Part shown: piece after piece, positions 1-6,824 of the stretch
Layout: each line of letters starts with the position of its first letter
Numbering within the stretch: position 1 is the stretch's first letter
Assembly: GCA_030620925.1 (NCBI GenBank)
Contig: JAUXIQ010000010.1
Coordinates: 1-16,354 of the forward strand
From: Nitrospinota bacterium
GTDB taxonomy: Bacteria; JAUXIQ01
DNA length: 16,354 bases
Reading direction: 5' to 3'
Translations under genes and position numbers: made by a program
Notes under the pieces: model-generated
Database searches by the model: none
What the model saw: the letters and a program-made list of their open reading frames with translations, nothing else
What the model was told of the DNA's origin: nothing

Positions 1-61
1 GAAATGACCCTTCGCCTTCCTCATGGATTTCCAGTGATATCTCTTTTTTGTAATAGACCAT
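1..61 (-). CDS. 5' end of an unidentified protein-coding gene, cut by the window edge
   Basis: An ATG at 61-59 opens a minus-strand frame that stays open to the window edge (20 codons, beginning MVYYKKEISL and rich in Glu). The ATG is preceded by AAGGT about five bases upstream, a reasonable ribosome binding site. It begins 41 bases after the stop of the metallo-hydrolase gene on the same strand, so the two are probably co-transcribed. Twenty residues are too few to identify a family and I assign no function. The frame could also be a chance opening, but the start signal and spacing favour a real gene. Confidence 0.5.
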   Translation of the reverse strand, partial: MVYYKKEISLEIHEEGEGSF

Positions 62-102
62 GCCGGACCTTACGATTATGAGTGTCAATTACCCGCGAAC
101 GA

Positions 103-744
103 CTAGTCGATAAACTGAGCGCTCCCGTTCACGAAAGGATTCCACTTCTTTTCCAGACCTATATTGGAGGCGGGCCCATGGCCGGGGAAAACCTCGGTAT
201 CGTCATCCAGGGTCATGACTTTCTCCATGAGCGAACGCATGAGGGTCCGCATATCACCCCCCCCGATATCCGTCCGGCCTATGCTCTGTGCGAAGAGGGT
301 GTCTCCGGTCATCAGCTTTTTCCCCGCTTTGAGGCAGACGCTGCCCGGGCTGTGCCCGGGAGTGTGAATAACCTCGACGTCTATGCCGCCTACCTGAAAC
401 GTCTCGCCGTCCACGAGGAAGGAATCGGCCCCCGGCGAGGTTATCTCCGTGCCCAGCATTTGCATCGACTGCTGCCCCGAGTGCTCCAGCATTTTGGCAT
501 CATCTCCGTGAATGCGCAGGGGTGCGCCCGTCCGATCCTTAACCTCCCGGTTGGCCATGATATGATCGATATGACCGTGAGTGTTGACGATGCAAGCCAC
601 TTTCAGGTCGTTGCCTTCCACGATGTTGAGAATGCCGTCGGCGTTGCCTCCGGGGTCCACCACCATGGCCTCCCGGGTGTCGGGACAGCCCACCACGTAA
701 CAGTTGACCGCAAAATTGTTCACCATCAGCGTCTCGAAAATCAT
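103..744 (-). CDS. Metallo-beta-lactamase-fold hydrolase, glyoxalase II-like
   Basis: This 213-residue protein is a single-domain cytoplasmic member of the metallo-beta-lactamase superfamily, resembling hydroxyacylglutathione hydrolase (glyoxalase II)-like proteins. The dinuclear metal site is readable: THGHIDH at 55-61 (H56, H58, D60, H61), H131 in HTPGH, D148 in TGDTLF and H189 in FPGHGP. It lacks the C-terminal substrate-binding domain of classical glyoxalase II (about 250 residues), so glutathione thioester hydrolysis is unproven and another thioester or ester substrate is possible. The ATG at 744 has AGAGGT about six bases upstream. No signal peptide is visible. It precedes an unidentified gene by 41 bases and is divergent from the DUF2284 gene. 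Family assignment is secure; substrate is unknown. Confidence 0.93.
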   Translation of the reverse strand: MIFETLMVNNFAVNCYVVGCPDTREAMVVDPGGNADGILNIVEGNDLKVACIVNTHGHIDHIMANREVKDRTGAPLRIHGDDAKMLEHSGQQSMQMLGTEITSPGADSFLVDGETFQVGGIDVEVIHTPGHSPGSVCLKAGKKLMTGDTLFAQSIGRTDIGGGDMRTLMRSLMEKVMTLDDDTEVFPGHGPASNIGLEKKWNPFVNGSAQFID

Positions 745-1012
745 CTGTTTACCTCTACTGTTCTTTCACCGCCGTGAACGATAAGAAAAAAGGGGGACGC
801 CCCTCCCCCGACGCTTTCCCTATCCATGTCAAGTATTCGTATAAGACTTATTTACCATACAAAGTGAGCCGAGGTCAACTTACCCCGCACCCTCATGTCA
901 CATCTCGATTGACACACCGCCGCACCGGTGTTAACTTTAACCCTACAACAGATACCCATCCGAAGCCTCAGAATATACCAAAGATAAGAAAGACCTTCTC
1001 AATGGAGGAAGG
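745..1012. other. Divergent intergenic region between the metallo-hydrolase and DUF2284 genes
   Basis: No convincing gene lies in these 268 bases. For the minus strand there is a possible promoter, TTGACC (878-873) and TAAATA (854-849) with an 18-base spacer. It is followed by an 11-base palindrome ATAAG-A-CTTAT (841-851) and then the terminator-like hairpin at 783-809. For the plus strand a perfect TTGACA (909-914) has only a poor -10 (TAACTT, 932-937) at 17 bases. Next to it are CACCGGTG (923-930) and GTTAAC palindromes that could be operator half-sites. The hairpin is well supported; the promoter assignments are tentative. Confidence 0.35.
783..809 (-). terminator. Rho-independent terminator-like hairpin facing the minus strand
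   Basis: Read on the minus strand, GGGGGA (809-804) pairs with TCCCCC (797-792) around a six-base loop, and six T follow immediately (791-786). This is a canonical intrinsic terminator for minus-strand transcripts. The plus strand has no T-run after the stem. Its place is unusual: 39 bases upstream of the metallo-hydrolase start codon and beyond the plus-strand DUF2284 gene. It could end read-through RNA from tonB, or act as an attenuator in the hydrolase leader. Confidence 0.7.
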
Positions 1013-1609
1013 ATGAAAGAACAAAAAATTGGGCATCCAGGAACTCCCGACGAAGAAAAACTGAACGCGCTGCAAGAATTAGCATTGAAAACAGGCGCCA
1101 CCAGGGCGGGGGTAATGGACACCGAAAACATCGTCGTCAAGGAACAGGTGCGGCTCAAATGTCGCGTCCCCCTGTGCAAAAGCTACAATCGTAATCTCAT
1201 GTGCCCACCCAACGTCATGGACCCGGATGAGTTCAAGAAAGTGCTGGAGTGTTACAGCAGGGCTCTCCTGGTGCAGAAAGAGGGCGCGGTAGAGCCCGGC
1301 CAGGAGCAGGATAGAGCGGTCATCTTCAAACCGGCCAACGAGCTGCACCAGCTGGTGAACGAGGTGGAGCGGGAAGCGTTCCATACGGGTTTCAGATTCG
1401 CCGCCGGATTCATCGGGGGCTCCTGCAAGCTGTGCGATGAATGCGTAACGGTGGGGTCGGGGCTGCCCTGCAAATATCCCTTCAAGGCCCGACCGTCCAT
1501 GGAAGCGATGGGTATCGACGTTTTCGAGACCGCTCAGAACGCCGGTCTCGCCTTCCCCATCCCCATGGGAGAGAGCGTGGTCTGGTGCGGGTTGGTGCTG
1601 ATTTATTAG
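1013..1609 (+). CDS. DUF2284-family cysteine-rich metal-binding protein
   Basis: This 198-residue soluble protein matches the DUF2284 family (predicted metal-binding proteins, common in anaerobes and methanogens). Nine cysteines are visible: C50, C55 and C64 in an N-terminal cluster (C64 in LMCPPN), C80, then C138-x2-C141-x2-C144-x8-C153, and C192 near the C-terminus. The second cluster looks like a ferredoxin-type Fe-S ligand set (GSCKLCDEC), so iron-sulfur binding is likely, but no reaction is established for the family. The ATG at 1013 follows an excellent GGAGGAAGG ribosome binding site. It is the only plus-strand gene in the window and converges on tonB with 21 bases between the stop codons. 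Its function cannot be inferred from its neighbours. Confidence 0.9.
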   Translation: MKEQKIGHPGTPDEEKLNALQELALKTGATRAGVMDTENIVVKEQVRLKCRVPLCKSYNRNLMCPPNVMDPDEFKKVLECYSRALLVQKEGAVEPGQEQDRAVIFKPANELHQLVNEVEREAFHTGFRFAAGFIGGSCKLCDECVTVGSGLPCKYPFKARPSMEAMGIDVFETAQNAGLAFPIPMGESVVWCGLVLIY

Positions 1610-1630
1610 ATGTCATCCCTCAATAAGATG

Positions 1631-2524
1631 TTATTTGAGAGTGAAGCGGATGGGGATGGTCCCCTCCTGTTCGACCTGAGGTTCGTGGGCGGAAAGGGGG
1701 TTAAAGCGCCATTCCTTCAGGTAGGCGATGGCTTTTGTTTCCAGTTCGGGTTCACCCTTTTTGATGGGTATCACCCGCCCCACCTCGCCGCCGGGAAGCA
1801 CCCAGAACTTTAATACTATCTCCGTCTCCGCCTCGAGTTCTACCGCCGGTGGTTTGGGCCGGTACACGACCCTCCTCTCACCGGCAGGCCCTTTGATCTG
1901 GAAAAGCTCTCGTCCGGTCAGTATCTCTTTCTTTACCGGCCCCTCTTTCACGGGTCCCGGCTCCAGCCTGGCAAGCCTGGGGAAGGCCTCAGGAGTAGCA
2001 ACTTCGAGCTCTTTACGCTCCAGATCACCCTCCTTGATGGGGATCAACCTGCTGGTGGATTCATCAGCCGGAAAGGGACTCTTCGCAATTTTTTCAGCAA
2101 CAGCTTTGGCCAGCTGCTCCTGAAGTCTCACCGCGCGCTCCGGGTCAACCTCCGGTTTCTCACGGCTGAGAGGCAGCTTTATCTCTACACCGGTCTGCTT
2201 GAGGCTCCTGCCCCCGCCTATCTCCTCTACCCTGTTCGACAGGATGCCGGCATGGAGTTTGGGAGGCGGCTTGGGCGGCGGGACGACCACTTCTTTGAGC
2301 TCTTCTTTCAGGGGAGGCTTCTCCCCTTTCGGGGTAGGCGGCTTGGGAGCTGGGGGCTTGATCAGCTCCACTTCAGTGAATTTTTCGCTTATACTCTGTT
2401 TCTCCTCAAGAAACACGGGCAGTTCCGGCATCTTCCAGAACAGTACACCATGGAGGGCAAGAGAGACCACTATCCCCCATACAAGCCCGTATTTCTCATA
2501 CCCCGAAACCGCCTGCTCTCTCAC
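1631..2524 (-). CDS. tonB: TonB-family energy-transducing protein
   Basis: This 297-residue protein has the full TonB layout: a short cytoplasmic N-terminus, one membrane anchor (about 13-30), a Pro/Lys/Glu-rich periplasmic stretch (about 55-90), a long charged linker, and a C-terminal TonB domain (about 231-297) with VLPGGEVGRV, a helix ending in LKEWRFNPL and a terminal beta-strand. The anchor carries S21 and H25, the SxxxH signature (S16/H20 in E. coli TonB) needed for coupling to ExbB/ExbD. TonB carries proton-motive energy across the periplasm to outer-membrane partners. The start is GTG at 2524, with GGAGA seven bases upstream and 19 bases after exbD. No outer-membrane receptor gene is in the window, so its partner is open; the neighbouring TPR protein is a candidate. 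Confidence 0.9.
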   Translation of the reverse strand: MREQAVSGYEKYGLVWGIVVSLALHGVLFWKMPELPVFLEEKQSISEKFTEVELIKPPAPKPPTPKGEKPPLKEELKEVVVPPPKPPPKLHAGILSNRVEEIGGGRSLKQTGVEIKLPLSREKPEVDPERAVRLQEQLAKAVAEKIAKSPFPADESTSRLIPIKEGDLERKELEVATPEAFPRLARLEPGPVKEGPVKKEILTGRELFQIKGPAGERRVVYRPKPPAVELEAETEIVLKFWVLPGGEVGRVIPIKKGEPELETKAIAYLKEWRFNPLSAHEPQVEQEGTIPIRFTLK

Positions 2525-2543
2525 TGGAAGTCTCCGAAGCCAC

Positions 2544-2951
2544 TCACTTCTTTTTCACCGGCTCGGTGGCTATGGCGATCCTGGAAATACCCACCTGTTG
2601 GGCCAGGTCCATGACTTCCACCACCCGGCCGTGCTTCGACTCTTTATCAGCCTTCACTATGAGCAGGTCTTTTCCTCCCTTGCTCACTTCTTCCTTGAGC
2701 CCGAGCCGGAGGCGGTCCAGAGTCACCCTTCTATTATTAAAATACAACTGTCCCTCTTCGGTCACCACCACTACTATATCCTGTTCCCTGGTCGCAGCCT
2801 GCGTGGCAGCCTGAGGAAGTTTCACCTTTATTCCCGGCGTGGTGACGAAGGTGGTGGAAATCATAAAAAAGATCAGCAGCAGCAGGACTACGTCTATGAG
2901 CGGGGTTATCTCGATACGGCTAAGCGCACGTTTTTTGGTTCTAAACTCCAT
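2544..2951 (-). CDS. exbD: ExbD/TolR-family biopolymer transport protein
   Basis: This 135-residue protein is the size of ExbD/TolR. It has a short cytoplasmic N-terminus (MEFRTKKRAL), one membrane helix (about 15-36) and a periplasmic domain of about 90 residues. The essential membrane aspartate is present as D20 in TPLIDVVLLLLIFFM, corresponding to D25 of E. coli ExbD. With ExbB it forms the inner-membrane proton channel that energises TonB. It starts 13 bases after exbB and is followed by tonB after 19 bases, so the three are almost certainly one operon. The start ATG at 2951 is preceded by AGGGG. A TolR role cannot be excluded by sequence alone, but the adjacent TonB protein favours ExbD. 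Confidence 0.93.
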   Translation of the reverse strand: MEFRTKKRALSRIEITPLIDVVLLLLIFFMISTTFVTTPGIKVKLPQAATQAATREQDIVVVVTEEGQLYFNNRRVTLDRLRLGLKEEVSKGGKDLLIVKADKESKHGRVVEVMDLAQQVGISRIAIATEPVKKK

Positions 2952-2964
2952 TTTGAACCCCTGA

Positions 2965-3567
2965 TCAATTCCTCTTGATGATGTTCAGCATCTTGACAGA
3001 TATTTTCTCCAACTCGATTATTATGGAGTCGGACTTGCTCTGAAAGTAGTTATTGAACACCAGGGCGGGGATGCCCACCGTCAATCCCGCGGCGGTGGTG
3101 ATGAGGGCCTGGTATATTCCGCCGGCCAGGTTGGCGGGGTTACCCACACCATGAACGGAGATTTGGTCGAAGACCTGGATCATCCCCCACACCGTGCCCA
3201 AAAGGCCAATCAGCGGGGTGATGACGGATATGGTACCCAGGATGGTGAGATGTTTCTCCAGCATGGGGACTTCATGGCGGCCGGCGTCCTCTATGACTTC
3301 TTTTAGCTCATTCTTCTCCTTATCGTGGTTGAGAATGGCGGAGAGCAGGATGCGGGTCAGGGGAGAGGGGAATCTTTTACAGAGGTGGGTCGACTCGTGA
3401 ATTTTCCTGTCTCTCAACAAATTTTCTATCTGGATGAGCAAATCCTCACTTAATACTCTGCCATACCTGAGACTGATCAATCTTTCTATGATTATGCCCA
3501 GGGCGATGATCGAACAGACGCCGATAGGCACCATCAGCCACCCGCCCTTCACCACGAAACTCAACAT
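2965..3567 (-). CDS. exbB: ExbB/TolQ/MotA-family proton channel protein
   Basis: This 200-residue inner-membrane protein has three predicted membrane segments (about 10-33, 107-133 and 150-175) and the conserved family core PLIGLLGTVWGMI followed by ALITTAAGLTVGIPAL. It should form the pentameric proton channel around ExbD. Aligning on the two threonines (T125 and T158, matching T148 and T181 of E. coli ExbB) puts Q153 where E. coli has the functional glutamate E176. The spacing matches exactly, so this looks like a real substitution. The ATG at 3567 has GGGAGGA six bases upstream. It is the first gene of exbB-exbD-tonB and has its own likely promoter at 3709-3680. At 200 residues it is shorter than E. 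coli ExbB (244). Confidence 0.92.
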   Translation of the reverse strand: MLSFVVKGGWLMVPIGVCSIIALGIIIERLISLRYGRVLSEDLLIQIENLLRDRKIHESTHLCKRFPSPLTRILLSAILNHDKEKNELKEVIEDAGRHEVPMLEKHLTILGTISVITPLIGLLGTVWGMIQVFDQISVHGVGNPANLAGGIYQALITTAAGLTVGIPALVFNNYFQSKSDSIIIELEKISVKMLNIIKRN

Positions 3568-3602
3568 GGATCGTCCTCCCGACGAAATTAATCAACACTA
3601 CA

Positions 3603-3704
3603 GTGCCCGAAAAGCAGTAAATCTATCCTGACCTGCCGCCGAAGTCTTTCATCAGCATTCGGACCTGCACGGCGGGCAGATTATAGCATCACTTTTCCGG
3701 GCAC
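3603..3704. repeat. Long-spaced inverted repeat flanking the exbB promoter and leader
   Basis: GTGCCCGAAAAG (3603-3614) is matched by CTTTTCCGGGCAC (3692-3704), a 12-base inverted repeat with one extra base in the right arm and 77 bases between arms. The right arm coincides with most of the -35/-10 spacer of the exbB promoter. The left arm is in the untranslated leader, 36 bases from the exbB start codon. Only RNA read through from the TPR genes would contain both arms. It could be a regulator site pair or a processing stem; there is no T-run to make it a terminator. Confidence 0.4.
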
Positions 3705-3709
3705 AGCAA
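3680..3709 (-). promoter_or_regulatory. Sigma70-type promoter with extended -10 for exbB-exbD-tonB
   Basis: On the minus strand TTGCTG (3709-3704) lies 18 bases upstream of a perfect TATAAT (3685-3680). TG sits one base before the -10, giving the extended TGCTATAAT form. Transcription would start near 3673, leaving a leader of about 105 bases before exbB. The -35 lies within 20 bases of the upstream TPR gene's stop, so the exbBD-tonB genes can be expressed independently of the TPR genes. A long inverted repeat overlaps the spacer. Confidence 0.6.
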
Positions 3710-3722
3710 CGATAACTTTCCT

Positions 3723-6700
3723 TCAATCACTCTTTTGTGAGGGCTGCTCTTCTTTCTTTAAATTGCGGATTATCTCATTTTTTCCGGCTTTGGCCCTCTT
3801 CAACGAAAACATATCACCGGCCGCCCGCTCCTTTATCACCTTTTCATACATGGTGAGGGCGTCCTGCCAGCGCTCCAGTTTCTCATAACTCTCCGCCGCC
3901 TTAAACAGGGACTTAAAATACCACTTGCTGTCGTTTCCGTAAAGATAGGCCACCCGCAAGTATTCGGCGGCACTGAGTTCATACTGGCCGCTCCTGAAAT
4001 AGACCTCGCCCAGGTTATACTGGGCCTCCACCGAAAGGAGCTTCACATCGGCATCCACCGCCTTTATAAAATAGCCCGCCGCTTCTTCGAACCGCGATTC
4101 CTCGAGATTCAGCTTACCCAACTGAAAATAGGAATAGGGTTCCTGAAAACTTCCCTTATACGAAGAGATTACGGCTTTAAAGGCACTGCCGGCTCTATCA
4201 TTCCGCCCCAACTCGAGATAGGCCAACCCGGACCTGTAAAGTGCCTCAGCAGCCCGTTCACTCTTCGGGTAGCGCTTCACCACTTCCTGGTAAGCATACA
4301 GGGCCTGGTTGTATTGTTTCAGCTCAAAATGGGATTGCCCCACACCGAAAATAGCCTCCGGAACCAGGGAGCTTTGGGGAAACTTGTTATGCAGTTTCCA
4401 GTAATTCCCGATGGCCCGGCCATAATCTCTCTTCCTGAAGAATATATCCGCTATCCGGAACTGGGTATCGTCTGCTAACTCGCTGTCGCCGAACCTGGCC
4501 ATCAGCTTTTTGTACGCCGACAGGGCGCTATCATATTCACCGGCGGCGTAGTGGTACTCGGCTATCTGGTTGAGTAGGGAGGGGGAAAGGACATTTCCCG
4601 GGTTCTTATCTACAAACTTTAAAGCCCCTTTCTTGAACCGTTTAAACTCCCCCTGATGGTAATAGCTGAGTAGTATTCCGTAATCGGCATTCAGCGCCTG
4701 TTTGGAATCGGGGAAAAGAGCGATGAGCTCCCTGTATTGCCCGACGGCCCCGGCATAATTCTCCTGGTTATAGTACACATCGCCCAGCAGCAGGTAGGCC
4801 TTGTCCAGGAGCGGGCTACGGGGGTATCTCTCTATAAGCTCGATGAGGGTGCTGCGGGTATCCTTAAGCCTGGAAACCTTGAACAGCGCCCGGCCGAGAT
4901 TGAACTGGGCGTCGTCGGCATACTCCCCTCCCGGGTTGGTGATGAGCAGCTCCGAAAAAATCTCCATGGCTCCGTAGAAATCACCCTTTTTCATCTTTAA
5001 AGAACCCAGCCCGAGCTTGGCCGCATCGACCCTGTGGTCCTGGGGATACTCCTCCATCAACCTGTGGTAGATCTCCCTGGCTTTATCATAATCCTTCATG
5101 TAGGCATACGTCTTGGCCAGCCTGTAAATGGCGTCCGGCCGAAGCTCGCTTTCCCTTCTCTCTTCCATGAGCTTGGTCAGCAAACGGACCGCTTCCTTCC
5201 CTTTCCCCTGCAGGTAATTGAGCCAACCGAGGCCGTAGAGGGCGTCGTCATAGCGCTCGCTCTTCTCGCTGACCATGGCGTAGGCCTTATCGGCCTTCGG
5301 ATAAAATCGGGGGTCTAAAGAAGCCTGATAGAACAGGGATTCCCCCAGCCAGAAAGCCACCTCATCCCTGCGGGAGGGCTCGGACACCCGCGCTAACAGG
5401 GAACGGAATTGCTCACCGGCCGAGCCGTACTCCTTGAGCAGAAAGTAGGCCTCGCCCTTCCTCATACCGGCTCTATAGGCCACGCCGGGAAAACGGGTAG
5501 TGGCTTCAGCCCTGCTGAAGTGTTCCACCGCTTTCTTGTAGCGGCCGGACCTGTAGTGAATTTCTCCCAGGGCGAAGTCAGCGGCGAGCAGGAACGGGCT
5601 ATCAGGGTATTTCCTAAACAGTTGCTTGAAAAGAGCGATGGCCTCCTCGTAGTCCCCTTTCACAAAGTGTTTCCAGGCGATTGCTACCAGTGAGTCATCC
5701 AGCCATTGGCTGTCCCGGTTGGATTCTTTCATGTGGCCGTAAAGCCGGTAAGCCTCATCCGTTCGACCCAGGGCGACCAGCGATTTGAGCTTCCCGTAAT
5801 ACGCTGAATCCTCCCAGCGATGTTCCGGATACGACTTTAAGAAATCGTCGAAAGCCCTTACCGCAGGAGTGTAATTCCTGAGGTTCACCAGGCTCCATGC
5901 TATGCCGTATCCCGCATCCCCTGTCTTATCCGAAGAGGGGTATTCTTTCAGGAAGCGCCGGTAAATTTTTATCGCTTCGCTGTATCGCTCCTGGGAGTAT
6001 ACGCTTTCCGCCATCCAGAAGAGCGATTCGCCTGTTCTAGTACTAGCCGGGTATAGGCTGACCACTTTCTTAAAGTTTTTTTCCGCCTCTTTGTAATTCC
6101 CTTTATTGAAATGCGCCTGCCCCAGAAGGTAGAGCACGGAGTCCGCCAGAGGACTATTAGGGAACTTCTCCATAAACCGGGTGAGGAGGTCCGCCGCCCG
6201 CTCGTAGTCCTTGTTCAGGAGATGTATCCACCCGGAAGAGTAATAGGCATAGCTCGCCACGTACGCCGTGGGGTATTCCTCGATAATTTTCTGAAACGAT
6301 TCGATTGCCTTGTCCCGCCTGTCGAGACGGTAATAGGATTCCCCCTTCCAGTAAATGGCCCTGTTGGCGAGATCAGGGGCGGGTTTTCTGTACAGAAGGT
6401 CATCAAACGCTTCCAGGGCTTCCCTGTAGCGGAACCGCTGATACCGGTAAAGGCCCAGGTTATACCTTCCCTTGTTTCCGAGAAGGGTGGTGGTTATGCC
6501 GGCCGTAAGGGGATTCTCGTATGCCAGGCAGCCAACCTTCTTAGAGGCGGGAGCGGTTTTCTCTCCACTCACCGTAGATTCGATGAGTGATTTTTCCACC
6601 ACCTCCGTGGGTTCTTCCTTGACCCCCGGAGATATTTCAATGGGGCGCAGCTTTTCCCCTTTATCCCCCGGTAGACCTATATCCTTACCTACGATCACCA

Positions 6701-6824
6701 CCTCGGGGAGCTTTATGGGAGGCTTCCCTTCATCGGCGGGTGACAGCCGGGGCAGACACCAGTCGGCGACAATCAATGCCATTGTGATCGCTAAGAATAT
6801 TTTTACACCTCTACCTGCTATCAT
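3723..6824 (-). CDS. Large exported TPR-repeat protein with a TonB-box-like N-terminus
   Basis: This 1033-residue protein begins with a signal peptide (hydrophobic core about 8-24, likely cleavage after SPA at 30). A proline/charge-rich, probably disordered stretch follows (31-115). From about 120 to 1010 it is a near-continuous array of tetratricopeptide repeats, about 25 units of roughly 36 residues, in the style DKAIESFQKIIEEYP. Such solenoids are protein-binding scaffolds; the many 'YP' unit ends resemble periplasmic TPR proteins of the BamD/CpoB type. C23 lacks a proper lipobox, so a lipoprotein is unlikely. Residues 39-46 (LPEVVIVG) resemble a TonB box. The ATG overlaps the upstream TPR gene's stop by 4 bases (ATGA), indicating translational coupling, with AGGGG seven bases upstream. 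exbB-exbD-tonB lie immediately downstream. Architecture is certain, function inferred. Confidence 0.85.
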   Translation of the reverse strand: MIAGRGVKIFLAITMALIVADWCLPRLSPADEGKPPIKLPEVVIVGKDIGLPGDKGEKLRPIEISPGVKEEPTEVVEKSLIESTVSGEKTAPASKKVGCLAYENPLTAGITTTLLGNKGRYNLGLYRYQRFRYREALEAFDDLLYRKPAPDLANRAIYWKGESYYRLDRRDKAIESFQKIIEEYPTAYVASYAYYSSGWIHLLNKDYERAADLLTRFMEKFPNSPLADSVLYLLGQAHFNKGNYKEAEKNFKKVVSLYPASTRTGESLFWMAESVYSQERYSEAIKIYRRFLKEYPSSDKTGDAGYGIAWSLVNLRNYTPAVRAFDDFLKSYPEHRWEDSAYYGKLKSLVALGRTDEAYRLYGHMKESNRDSQWLDDSLVAIAWKHFVKGDYEEAIALFKQLFRKYPDSPFLLAADFALGEIHYRSGRYKKAVEHFSRAEATTRFPGVAYRAGMRKGEAYFLLKEYGSAGEQFRSLLARVSEPSRRDEVAFWLGESLFYQASLDPRFYPKADKAYAMVSEKSERYDDALYGLGWLNYLQGKGKEAVRLLTKLMEERRESELRPDAIYRLAKTYAYMKDYDKAREIYHRLMEEYPQDHRVDAAKLGLGSLKMKKGDFYGAMEIFSELLITNPGGEYADDAQFNLGRALFKVSRLKDTRSTLIELIERYPRSPLLDKAYLLLGDVYYNQENYAGAVGQYRELIALFPDSKQALNADYGILLSYYHQGEFKRFKKGALKFVDKNPGNVLSPSLLNQIAEYHYAAGEYDSALSAYKKLMARFGDSELADDTQFRIADIFFRKRDYGRAIGNYWKLHNKFPQSSLVPEAIFGVGQSHFELKQYNQALYAYQEVVKRYPKSERAAEALYRSGLAYLELGRNDRAGSAFKAVISSYKGSFQEPYSYFQLGKLNLEESRFEEAAGYFIKAVDADVKLLSVEAQYNLGEVYFRSGQYELSAAEYLRVAYLYGNDSKWYFKSLFKAAESYEKLERWQDALTMYEKVIKERAAGDMFSLKRAKAGKNEIIRNLKKEEQPSQKSD

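Noticed and set aside
82-777. A 231-codon plus-strand frame opposite the metallo-hydrolase
   Set aside because: The minus-strand protein carries all metal ligands of its family, so the plus frame is a shadow.
827-832. Minus-strand TTGACA (832-827) as the -35 of a metallo-hydrolase promoter
   Set aside because: The matching -10 position falls in the G-run of the terminator hairpin (GGGGGA), which cannot serve as a -10.
2199-2978. A 259-codon plus-strand frame opposite tonB and exbD
   Set aside because: Both minus-strand genes have full family motifs and good starts. The antisense translation is low-complexity and resembles nothing.
6756-6758. C23 of the 1033-residue TPR protein as a lipoprotein acylation site
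   Set aside because: The preceding residues are ADW. Tryptophan at -1 does not fit a lipobox, and a signal peptidase I site (SPA) follows at residue 30.
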